Notes under the pieces: generated by a model | Databases searched by the model: none | What the model was told of the DNA's origin: nothing | The model's input: only the letters and a program-made list of their open reading frames with translations | Part shown: positions 8,076 to 14,715 of the stretch, in pieces | Position numbering within the stretch: the first letter of the stretch is position 1 | How the letters are laid out: every line of letters begins with the position of its first letter | Source of the DNA: an uncultured Clostridium sp. | Lineage (GTDB): Bacteria > Bacillota > Clostridia > Clostridiales > Clostridiaceae | Length of the DNA: 64,000 bases | Assembly (NCBI GenBank): GCA_900539375.1 | Contig: UQBY01000017.1 | Span: forward strand, 13,621-77,620 | Direction: 5' to 3' | Program-made: the position numbers and the translations under genes

Positions 8076-9191
8076 TTTAAGCATGGAATTATATGCTGCA
8101 ATGGTTTTTTCAGCAGTAAGACGCCATGAAAAGTTTAAACTACAAGAAAGCCCTTTTTTTATTAATGTAAGCATAAGAAGGCTATCATTTAATATGTCTT
8201 CTATTGATTTACTTAGTTCATCTATATTATAAGGGTCTATTAATAATGCAGCTTCAGAACAAAATTCAGGTATAGAGGTAACATTAGAAGTTACTACAGG
8301 AGTTCCACAAGCCATAGCTTCAATAGGTGGAAGACCAAAGCCTTCATAAAAAGAAGGATATACAAGAAGTTCTGTAGCATTATAAAATATAGGCATATCT
8401 TCAACAGGAATAAAGTCTGTAAAGATAACATCATCTTTTAAGTTTAATTCATCAGCACGTTTTTTATATTTTTCATAGGAAACACCTTTTTTCCCTGTAA
8501 TAACTAGTTTAGTATTTTTTCTATTTTTAGGTGTAATTAAAGAAAAGGCTTCAATAAGACCTATTATATTTTTTCTTGGACTAAAGCCTCCAACATATAA
8601 TATAAATCTATCTTCTATATTGTATTTTTCTTTTAAAATATTTTTACATAAAAATTTATTCATAGGTTTATAAATATCTTCTGCAGCAAGGGGTGTTACA
8701 AAAATCTTTTCTTTTGGAAAGTTAAATTCTTCTGATATATCTTTTTTTGAAAATTCTGAAACGGTTATTATGCCTTCACACTGAGATAACATATTAGGCA
8801 ATTCATCATTAAAGAGTTTAAGATATTTTTCACTTACAGTTTCAGGCATTCTTATGGGGATTATATCATGAAGAGTAATGACTTTTTTACAGTTTACATT
8901 AGATGAAAGCCCAACTCCATTTTGAGGAACATGATATAATTCCATATTTTTATTATTTAATATATTTGGAACACTTACTTCATCCCAAAAATTTTCTTCT
9001 AAATTAGCCTTTACTGATTCTATATGAAAGTTATTCTTTAAATCTTTAAGAGAAGAACCATCAGGAAGAAAAATAAGATAATCATTAAAATTATCTATTG
9101 AGTTTAAGCTTAAAATAAGCTGATGAGTATAGGTACCTATTCCAGTGCCTCTATACCATTTAGCGGCTCTGCCGTCTATCCCAATATTCAT
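8073..9191 (-). CDS. GT4-family glycosyltransferase, CotSA-like (second copy)
   Basis: 372 residues from ATG 9191, chosen because AAAGGA lies just upstream and because the protein then begins MNIGIDGRAAKWYRGTGIGTYT, matching the paralogue at 3983-5107. An upstream in-frame ATG at 9218 lacks a ribosome site. Features of retaining GT4 enzymes: N-terminal Gly-rich loop, GGFSPRKNIIGLIEAF and E-x7-E in YEGFGLPPIEAM. It is divergent from the third CotS-type kinase (start 9296, gap 104 bases), repeating the arrangement at 3983-6219. The two glycosyltransferases differ over much of their length, so the duplication is not recent. Substrate unknown. Confidence 0.85.
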   Translation of the reverse strand: MNIGIDGRAAKWYRGTGIGTYTHQLILSLNSIDNFNDYLIFLPDGSSLKDLKNNFHIESVKANLEENFWDEVSVPNILNNKNMELYHVPQNGVGLSSNVNCKKVITLHDIIPIRMPETVSEKYLKLFNDELPNMLSQCEGIITVSEFSKKDISEEFNFPKEKIFVTPLAAEDIYKPMNKFLCKNILKEKYNIEDRFILYVGGFSPRKNIIGLIEAFSLITPKNRKNTKLVITGKKGVSYEKYKKRADELNLKDDVIFTDFIPVEDMPIFYNATELLVYPSFYEGFGLPPIEAMACGTPVVTSNVTSIPEFCSEAALLIDPYNIDELSKSIEDILNDSLLMLTLIKKGLSCSLNFSWRLTAEKTIAAYNSMLK

Positions 9192-9295
9192 GATGTATCC
9201 TTTATTAGTACTCTTCATTTATTATATTAAAATCAATTAACTTTTGTTAATAAAAGAAATAATAGGCACATATAAATAAGAAAGAGGTGAGGAAT

Positions 9296-10297
9296 ATGAT
9301 GAGGGAATTTGAAATTGAAAGACAATTCAATATTAAAATCGAGGTGATTAAAGCTAATAAAGGAATTTACTATTTAAAAACTAATAAGGGTGAGCGATGC
9401 CTAAAAAAGATTAATTATGGACCTCAAAAACTTTTGTTTGTTTATGGAGCAAAGGAATATTTAATAAACAATGGTTTTGATAAGGTTGATAGATATTATT
9501 TAAATGTTGATGGAGAGCCTTATGCTCTTGTTAATGAAGATATATATACTCTTTCAGAATGGTTAAAAGGAAGGGAATGTGACTTTCATAATATAGAAGA
9601 AGTTAAATTAGCAGCTAAAACATTAGCTTCATTTCATGAAGCATCAAAAGGATATGACCCACCAGAAAATTCTAAATTAAAAAGTGATTTAGGAAGATGG
9701 CCTCATCTTATGGAAAAAAGAATAAAGTCATTAGATAAGATGAAGGATATGATAAGAAAAAAAGGCAATAAAAAGGATTTTGATTTATTATATTTAAAAT
9801 CAATGGAATTTTATAAGGAAATGGCAAAAAAAGCATTACAAACATTAAATAACTCTTCTTATTATGAATTATGTGCAGAGGCAGAAAAAGAAAAGGGTTT
9901 ATGCCATCATGATTATACTTATCATAATATAATATTAGATGATAATAACAATGTAAATGTTATTGATTTTGATTATTGTAAAAGGGAAGTAAGAACTTTT
10001 GATATATCAAATTTTATGATAAAGGTTTTAAAAAGAGTAGATTGGGATATTGATTTTGCAAAAGATATATTAGAAGCTTATCAATCTGTATCAAAACTTA
10101 ACAAAGAAGAATATAAAGTTTTATATGCATATCTTCAATTTCCACAAAGATATTGGAGACTTGCTAATAGGTATTATTATAATGAGGTAAACTGGGGACA
10201 AAATACTTTTGCAGGAAAACTTAAGGCAATAATAGATGAAAAGGAAAAGTATTTAGACTTTCTTAATAAATTTAGTAAAGAGTATAATTTAGCATAA
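9296..10297 (+). CDS. CotS-family spore coat kinase-like protein (copy 3)
   Basis: 333 residues. Two adjacent ATG codons (9296, 9299) follow GAGGTGAGG; a GTG at 9287 lies inside that site and is rejected. Kinase features are intact: KCLKKI-type N-lobe Lys (YLKTNKGERCLKKIN), catalytic loop CHHDYTYHNIIL and metal site NVIDFDYC. The C-terminal block FPQRYWRLANRYYY closely matches copy 1. Divergent from the second GT4 gene. Cytosolic, with no signal peptide. The role in the spore coat is inferred from the CotS family and from yabG immediately downstream. Confidence 0.85.
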   Translation: MMREFEIERQFNIKIEVIKANKGIYYLKTNKGERCLKKINYGPQKLLFVYGAKEYLINNGFDKVDRYYLNVDGEPYALVNEDIYTLSEWLKGRECDFHNIEEVKLAAKTLASFHEASKGYDPPENSKLKSDLGRWPHLMEKRIKSLDKMKDMIRKKGNKKDFDLLYLKSMEFYKEMAKKALQTLNNSSYYELCAEAEKEKGLCHHDYTYHNIILDDNNNVNVIDFDYCKREVRTFDISNFMIKVLKRVDWDIDFAKDILEAYQSVSKLNKEEYKVLYAYLQFPQRYWRLANRYYYNEVNWGQNTFAGKLKAIIDEKEKYLDFLNKFSKEYNLA

Positions 10298-10321
10298 GTG
10301 TTTATTTTTTTATAACATGGA

Positions 10322-10348
10322 ACTTAAAAAAATTTTAATCATAAGATA
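10322..10348 (+). promoter_or_regulatory. sigma-K-type promoter of yabG
   Basis: AC (10322-10323), exactly 16 bases, then CATAAGATA (10340-10348), a full match to the published sigma-K consensus AC-N16-CATAnnnTA. It lies 30 bases ahead of the yabG start, and yabG is a sigma-K gene in B. subtilis. Confidence 0.75.
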
Positions 10349-10377
10349 TTAATAACAATGTAAATATGAGGTGAACA

Positions 10378-11277
10378 TTGTTATGCTTAGTAAAAAGCTT
10401 AACAATAAAAAAGATGAAAATAGGTGATTTAGTCGTTAGAAAGTCTTATGATATGGATATTACCTTTAAAATAATGGACATTAAAGAGGAAGAAGGAGAA
10501 AAAAAGTATATACTAAAAGGAATAAGCATAAGGATAATAGCAGATTCTAAGGAAGATGATTTAGAAGAAGTTAAAGAAAATTATGTTGGAGAACAGGAAA
10601 AGATACTTAATAGTAGAGTTAAAAGTGCTATTAATAGAGCAATTTCAGTTCGTAAGGATGTTTTAAGTTCAAGGGGGAAAAGCAGTAAGATAGAAGTGAA
10701 AAATGAGCTTATGTTTGGTAGGCCTGGAAGAATTCTTCATGTAGATGGAGATAAGGAATATATGGAAACTTGTTTAAAGGTATACAAACAACTTCATCTT
10801 GATGCTGTAGGAAAAGCAATACCAGAAAGGGAACAACCAAAGGTCATAGTTGACCTTGTAAAAGAAATAAAACCAGATATAGTTGTTTTAACTGGTCATG
10901 ATGGAGTATTAAAAAGGACAAATGATTATTTAGATTTAAATTGTTATAGAAATTCAAAATATTATATTGAATCAGTAAAGGCATTAAGAAATTATAATGG
11001 AAGTTATGATGAATTAGTTATATTTGCAGGAGCTTGTCAAAGTTGCTATGAATGTTTATTAGATTATGGAGCTAATTTTGCATCTAGTCCAAGTAGAGTT
11101 CTTATACATTGCCTAGACCCAGTATTTATATGTGAAAAAATAGCCTATACAAGAATTGATGAAGTAGTTTCAATTACTGATGTAATAGATAATACTATTA
11201 CAGGAATAAAAGGAATTGGAGGGCTTCAAACAAGAGGAAAATATAGAGAAGGCTATCCAAAATCTTCATATATATAA
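10378..11277 (+). CDS. yabG: sporulation-specific coat protease YabG
   Basis: 299 residues from TTG 10378, four bases after GAGGTG. The family-conserved part begins at the in-frame ATG 10414 (KIGDLVVRKSYDMDITFK), which has only a weak site. YabG is a mother-cell cysteine-type protease that trims coat proteins (in C. difficile also the germination proteins). Seen here: the conserved N-terminal ARKSY-like segment, GRPGRILHVDGD, VVLTGHDG (His candidate) and IFAGACQSCYE (Cys candidate). Length matches the family. In B. subtilis yabG also lies beside veg. A sigma-K promoter is directly upstream and a large hairpin terminator follows. A 14-codon frame from ATG 10383 overlaps the start region and is probably fortuitous. 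Confidence 0.93.
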   Translation: MLCLVKSLTIKKMKIGDLVVRKSYDMDITFKIMDIKEEEGEKKYILKGISIRIIADSKEDDLEEVKENYVGEQEKILNSRVKSAINRAISVRKDVLSSRGKSSKIEVKNELMFGRPGRILHVDGDKEYMETCLKVYKQLHLDAVGKAIPEREQPKVIVDLVKEIKPDIVVLTGHDGVLKRTNDYLDLNCYRNSKYYIESVKALRNYNGSYDELVIFAGACQSCYECLLDYGANFASSPSRVLIHCLDPVFICEKIAYTRIDEVVSITDVIDNTITGIKGIGGLQTRGKYREGYPKSSYI

Positions 11278-11282
11278 TGTTT

Positions 11283-11363
11283 AAAGCAGATTAAATATAT
11301 TATTTTCCCTAAATTTTAGTTTTAAAAGTTTAGAGTAAAATAATAATATTTATTCTGCTTTTT
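11283..11363 (+). terminator. terminator of yabG
   Basis: AAAGCAGA (11283-11290) pairs with TCTGCTTT (11354-11361). The enclosed AT-rich arms also pair partly (ATATTATTTT with AAAATAATAATAT), and a T run follows. Confidence 0.7.
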
Positions 11364-11483
11364 ATATTATTAAGAAATTATATTATTTTTAAGTTTTAAG
11401 GATAATTTGCTATAAAATTTTGAATAAGAAATTAAAAAAATAGTTATAATATAAAAGAATGTTACAAAAAAATTAAAATTATA

Positions 11484-11512
11484 TTGACAAGTATATGCTA
11501 TGATGATAAAAT
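11484..11512 (+). promoter_or_regulatory. veg promoter P1 (sigma-A)
   Basis: TTGACA (11484-11489), 17-base spacer, TAAAAT (11507-11512). It heads a leader of about 90 bases to the veg start. Confidence 0.75.
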
Positions 11513-11523
11513 AGAAATTTTAC

Positions 11524-11552
11524 TTGACTAAATTTGGGATTTGATGTATAAT
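11524..11552 (+). promoter_or_regulatory. veg promoter P2 (sigma-A)
   Basis: TTGACT (11524-11529), 17-base spacer, perfect TATAAT (11547-11552). Only 11 bases separate it from P1, so two strong promoters are stacked in tandem. Confidence 0.8.
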
Positions 11553-11609
11553 TTTTTATGAGAGAGGCTTTAAAAATATTTATGTAAAAGTAATTATGAG
11601 AGGAGGAAA

Positions 11610-11870
11610 TTGCCAAAAAGAGATTTTGGTAATGATATGTTTATGAGAACTATTGCCAATATAAAAAAAGACATAGAAACTCACTTAGGAGAAAAGGTTA
11701 CTTTAAAAGCTAATGGAGGAAGAAAAAAAATACTCGTAAATAATGGAGTATTAGAGAGTATCTATCCAAGTATATTTGTTATAAGATTGGATAAAGACAA
11801 TAAAAGAACAGTAACATATAGCTATTCAGATGTATTAACAAATACAGTTCAATTAGTTTTTCCAAACTAA
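11610..11870 (+). CDS. veg: Veg protein
   Basis: 86 residues from TTG 11610, just after GAGGAGG. Veg is a small cytoplasmic protein with an SH3-like barrel that is abundant in vegetative Bacillus and has been linked to biofilm gene control and spore outgrowth. Its biochemical role is still unclear. Seen: KKDIETHLGEKVTLKANGGRKK, then YPSIFVIRLD and YSYSDVLTNTVQLVF, all typical of the family. Two tandem near-consensus sigma-A promoters predict very high expression, as for B. subtilis veg. Monocistronic, ended by a strong terminator. Neighbour of yabG, as in B. subtilis. Confidence 0.93.
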   Translation: MPKRDFGNDMFMRTIANIKKDIETHLGEKVTLKANGGRKKILVNNGVLESIYPSIFVIRLDKDNKRTVTYSYSDVLTNTVQLVFPN

Positions 11871-11909
11871 AAATAAACTTCGATTTATTTTAATCGAAGT
11901 TTATTTTTT
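11871..11909 (+). terminator. terminator of veg
   Basis: AAATAAACTTCGATT and AATCGAAGTTTATTT form a long stem with a 6-base loop ending in a T run. Confidence 0.92.
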
Positions 11910-11912
11910 GCA

Positions 11913-12002
11913 TAAAAAAAGAGAAAGATGGTGGGTATCCATCTTTCAACTATGGTATAAAAGGGTATTGAGAATTTATGAGAGGTTATATGGTCAATAA
12001 CC
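11913..12002 (-). ncRNA. candidate minus-strand small RNA of about 90 nt
   Basis: Between veg and sipL the minus strand has a complete transcription unit with no recognisable gene. A consensus sigma-A promoter (12037-12009) predicts a start near 12002. About 55 bases later comes a perfect 9-bp hairpin, GAAAGATGG / CCATCTTTC (11947-11923), followed on the minus strand by TCTTTTTT, an ideal intrinsic terminator. No start codon with a ribosome site occurs in it; an open GTG-initiated frame runs through but lacks one. It converges on the veg terminator. I do not recognise a known RNA family. Expression has not been shown. Confidence 0.6.
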
Positions 12003-12008
12003 ACTTTT

Positions 12009-12037
12009 AATATACGACAAATTAGCCTAATTGTCAA
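12009..12037 (-). promoter_or_regulatory. sigma-A promoter of the candidate small RNA
   Basis: Read on the minus strand: TTGACA (12037-12032), 17 bases, TATATT (12014-12009). The spacer and -35 overlap an imperfect palindrome (GACAAATTAG / CCTAATTGTC, 12016-12035), a possible operator. Confidence 0.65.
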
Positions 12038-12132
12038 CAAAATTTACAGAAAAAATAAAATTAATTTATATTGTAATAATTGGAATATTAAAGCTATATA
12101 ATAATTAATAGATATTATATAGGAGGAGTAAT

Positions 12133-13695
12133 ATGGCTAGTATGGATGTAATAAAAGAAAATATACATTTTCAGCAGTTGTTAAAAGAAAATAATTCAAA
12201 CACTGCTTTAAAGGATGAATATGTTATTCCAGATACACATCCTGATGTAAAAGAATTGTTGAATATAGAAGGAAATACTATAGTAACTAATAAAGAAATA
12301 TCAGGGGATAAGGTTATCGTTGAAGGGAGAATTGAATACACAGTATTATATATTCCAAGAGAAGATAACTCTAGTATAAATTCTGTAAATTATTCTGAAA
12401 ACTTCACAAGCTATTTAAATATTGAAGAAGATGAACATAAGGTTATTTGTGAAGTTGAATGTAAAGTTGAACATATTGAAGCCAAAATTATAAATGAAAG
12501 AAAGATATCTATTGAAGGAATTGTAAAGTTAGATTGGGAACTTTATAAAAATGTTGATTTCGATTATGTAAAAGATATTGAATGTAGTAATCAAGTTCAA
12601 GTTTTAAAGAAGAATGAATCAATAAGTAGACTAACTTCTAATAAAGAAGTAGAGTTAATTGGAAAATCTATGATTAGAATAAGCATGGATAAACCTCAAA
12701 TAGAAAGAATACTTCAAGTTTCAATGAATATACACAAAAAGGAGATAAAATTAGCTGAAGATAAGGTATATTTAGGTTGTTATTGCAAAGTAAATATTAT
12801 TTACCTTGGTATGGAGTCTCAAGAATTAATTTCATTAGAAAATGATGTATATATATCAAAAGAGGAAGAAGTTGTAGGAGTAATGCCTGAGATGAATTCT
12901 ACAATTTTTTATGAAATTGAAAATAAAGATATTGGATTAGAAGATGATGATTTAGGAGAAACTAGAATTATTAATATAGAATTTTTAGTAAGAGCAAATG
13001 TAAAAATATTTTCAAGTCAAAGTATAGATGTTATAGAGGATGCATATTCTCCAGTATTCCCATTAGAATTGAAAAAAAATGAATATGAAATAGGAATTGT
13101 ACATGGAATACAATCTTCTGAAAATATTATAAAGGATAATTTAAATTTAAAAGAAGGAGATTTAAAGCCAGAACATATAATAGGGGTAACAGGCAGAACT
13201 ATAGCTATAGAAAAAACTATAGCTAATGATAGAATAATTTTAAATGGAAAAATTAATCTTAATATAGTATATAGAACCTTTGATGAAGAAGCTTTATTTC
13301 ATGCAATAAATGGAGAAATTCCCTTTACTGTTGCAATGGATATGCTAGGAGTAAGAGAAGAAATGAAATCTATTGTAAAATGTGATGTGGAAGATATAGA
13401 GGCTTTTATAGAAGCTAATACTATATCTGTTAAAGTAACATTATCAACATTAGCTAAAGTTTTTTATGAAGAGAAAAAGTTTTTTATTTCAGATGCAGTA
13501 GAAGGAGAAAACGAAAATGTAGATAAAAATTCAAGCGTTACAATTTATATTGTTAATAAAAATGATACATTATGGAATTTAGCAAAAAAATATAAAACAA
13601 CTGTTGAGGAATTGGTGCAATTAAATTCAATAGAAAATCCAGACAGTATATATCCAGGAGAAAAACTTATAATTCCAGGAAGAGCCATATTTTAA
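12133..13695 (+). CDS. sipL: SipL-like spore morphogenetic protein (DUF3794/SPOCS domains plus LysM)
   Basis: 520 residues; ATG after AGGAGGAG. SipL binds the coat-basement ATPase SpoIVA at the forespore surface in C. difficile and replaces SpoVID there. Seen: repeated all-beta DUF3794 modules (residues about 30-460) with the repeated internal pattern VEGRIEYTVLYI / LNGKINLNIVYRTFD, and a C-terminal LysM domain (about 470-516) with IYIVNKNDTLWNLAKKYKTT and PGEKLIIP. In SipL the LysM domain is the SpoIVA-binding part. Length fits the family. It stands alone between two terminators, just ahead of the cyanophycin genes. A SafA-type protein is less likely because of the DUF3794 repeats. Confidence 0.87.
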   Translation: MASMDVIKENIHFQQLLKENNSNTALKDEYVIPDTHPDVKELLNIEGNTIVTNKEISGDKVIVEGRIEYTVLYIPREDNSSINSVNYSENFTSYLNIEEDEHKVICEVECKVEHIEAKIINERKISIEGIVKLDWELYKNVDFDYVKDIECSNQVQVLKKNESISRLTSNKEVELIGKSMIRISMDKPQIERILQVSMNIHKKEIKLAEDKVYLGCYCKVNIIYLGMESQELISLENDVYISKEEEVVGVMPEMNSTIFYEIENKDIGLEDDDLGETRIINIEFLVRANVKIFSSQSIDVIEDAYSPVFPLELKKNEYEIGIVHGIQSSENIIKDNLNLKEGDLKPEHIIGVTGRTIAIEKTIANDRIILNGKINLNIVYRTFDEEALFHAINGEIPFTVAMDMLGVREEMKSIVKCDVEDIEAFIEANTISVKVTLSTLAKVFYEEKKFFISDAVEGENENVDKNSSVTIYIVNKNDTLWNLAKKYKTTVEELVQLNSIENPDSIYPGEKLIIPGRAIF

Positions 13696-13712
13696 ATAAG
13701 AAATTATATTTT

Positions 13713-13768
13713 AGTTGTTACAAAGAGAAATTTAGTAATATTTCTTTTTGTAGCAACTTTTTTTTACA
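13713..13768 (+). terminator. terminator of sipL
   Basis: AGTTGTTACAAAGAGAAAT pairs with ATTTCTTTTTGTAGCAACT (one mismatch/bulge), followed by eight T. A similar GTTGTTA/TAACAAC arm ends the hydrolase gene at 1.7 kb. Confidence 0.88.
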
Positions 13769-13869
13769 CTATAGGAAATTATGTATTTTGAAACTTTTTT
13801 ATTTAAAGCTATGAATAATTTATTGAATTAGTGGCAACAATAAAAAATGCATAATATGAGGTGAGAAAA

Positions 13870-14715
13870 ATGAATACTAAATTAAGTGGAAATTTAATAA
13901 TTATAGGAGGAGCAGAGGATAAAGAAGGTAAAAAAGAAATACTTAACAGAGTATGTGATTGCATAAATAAAGATAATGATACTTTAATAGTAGCTACAGT
14001 AGCCACTAAATATCCTGAAGAAGCAGCTAGAAAATATAAAAAAGCTTTTGGAGAAATTGGAGTAAAACATATAGAAATATTAGATATAAGCAAAAGAAAA
14101 GATGCCTATAAAAAAGAAAATATATCTTTAATAAAAAAGGCATCTTTAATATTTTTTACTGGTGGAGACCAACTTAAAATTACAAGTTTATTAGGAGGCT
14201 CACCAATTTATTCTGCTTTAAAAGAAATATGTGATAAAGGAATATATATTGTTGGAACATCAGCAGGAGCTTCAGTTATGAGCGATACTATGATTATTGA
14301 TGGAAGTAATAAAGAAGCCCCTAAAAAATGCACATTAGAAATGTCTCCAGGTTTAGGGATTATAAAAAATGTTATTATAGATCAACATTTTGACCAAAGA
14401 GGAAGAATTGGAAGATTACTTTCAGGAGTAGCACAAAATCCAGAAATATTAGGCATAGGAATAGATGAAAATACAGCTATTGTAGTTAATAAAGAAGGAG
14501 AAATATTAGTTATAGGTGAAGGAGCAGTTTATTTTATTAATGGAAGCGAAATATCATATACAAACGTATCAGAACAAAATAGTGAAGAAGTTTTAAGTAT
14601 ATATAATGTAAAATTACATGTATTGAAAAATGGAAATAGATTTAGTCTTGTAAAAAAGGAACCTTTCGAGGAGGAAATTTTAGAAAATGAAGATAAAAAA
14701 TCAAAAAATATTTGA
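13870..14715 (+). CDS. cphB: cyanophycinase
   Basis: 281 residues; ATG 13870 follows GAGGTG (the GTG 13861 inside that site is rejected). CphB is a peptidase-S51-type serine exopeptidase that releases beta-Asp-Arg dipeptides from cyanophycin. Seen: IIIGGAEDKEGKKEIL at the N-terminus, FFTGGDQLKI, the nucleophile elbow GTSAGASVMS (Ser near residue 131) and the His-containing DQHFDQRGRIGRL. No signal peptide, so it acts in the cytoplasm on stored polymer. It overlaps cphA by 29 bases, making the two a translationally linked pair. Placement between sipL and spoIIR fits the reported link between cyanophycin and spore assembly in C. perfringens. Confidence 0.95.
   Translation: MNTKLSGNLIIIGGAEDKEGKKEILNRVCDCINKDNDTLIVATVATKYPEEAARKYKKAFGEIGVKHIEILDISKRKDAYKKENISLIKKASLIFFTGGDQLKITSLLGGSPIYSALKEICDKGIYIVGTSAGASVMSDTMIIDGSNKEAPKKCTLEMSPGLGIIKNVIIDQHFDQRGRIGRLLSGVAQNPEILGIGIDENTAIVVNKEGEILVIGEGAVYFINGSEISYTNVSEQNSEEVLSIYNVKLHVLKNGNRFSLVKKEPFEEEILENEDKKSKNI

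Noticed and set aside
11913..12002. Small protein from a GTG frame in the candidate small RNA
   Set aside because: The frame lacks a Shine-Dalgarno site and runs through the terminator hairpin into the veg terminator.
13809..14093. 94-codon minus-strand frame over cphB start
   Set aside because: Hydrophobic shadow frame with no ribosome site, opposite a clear cphB.
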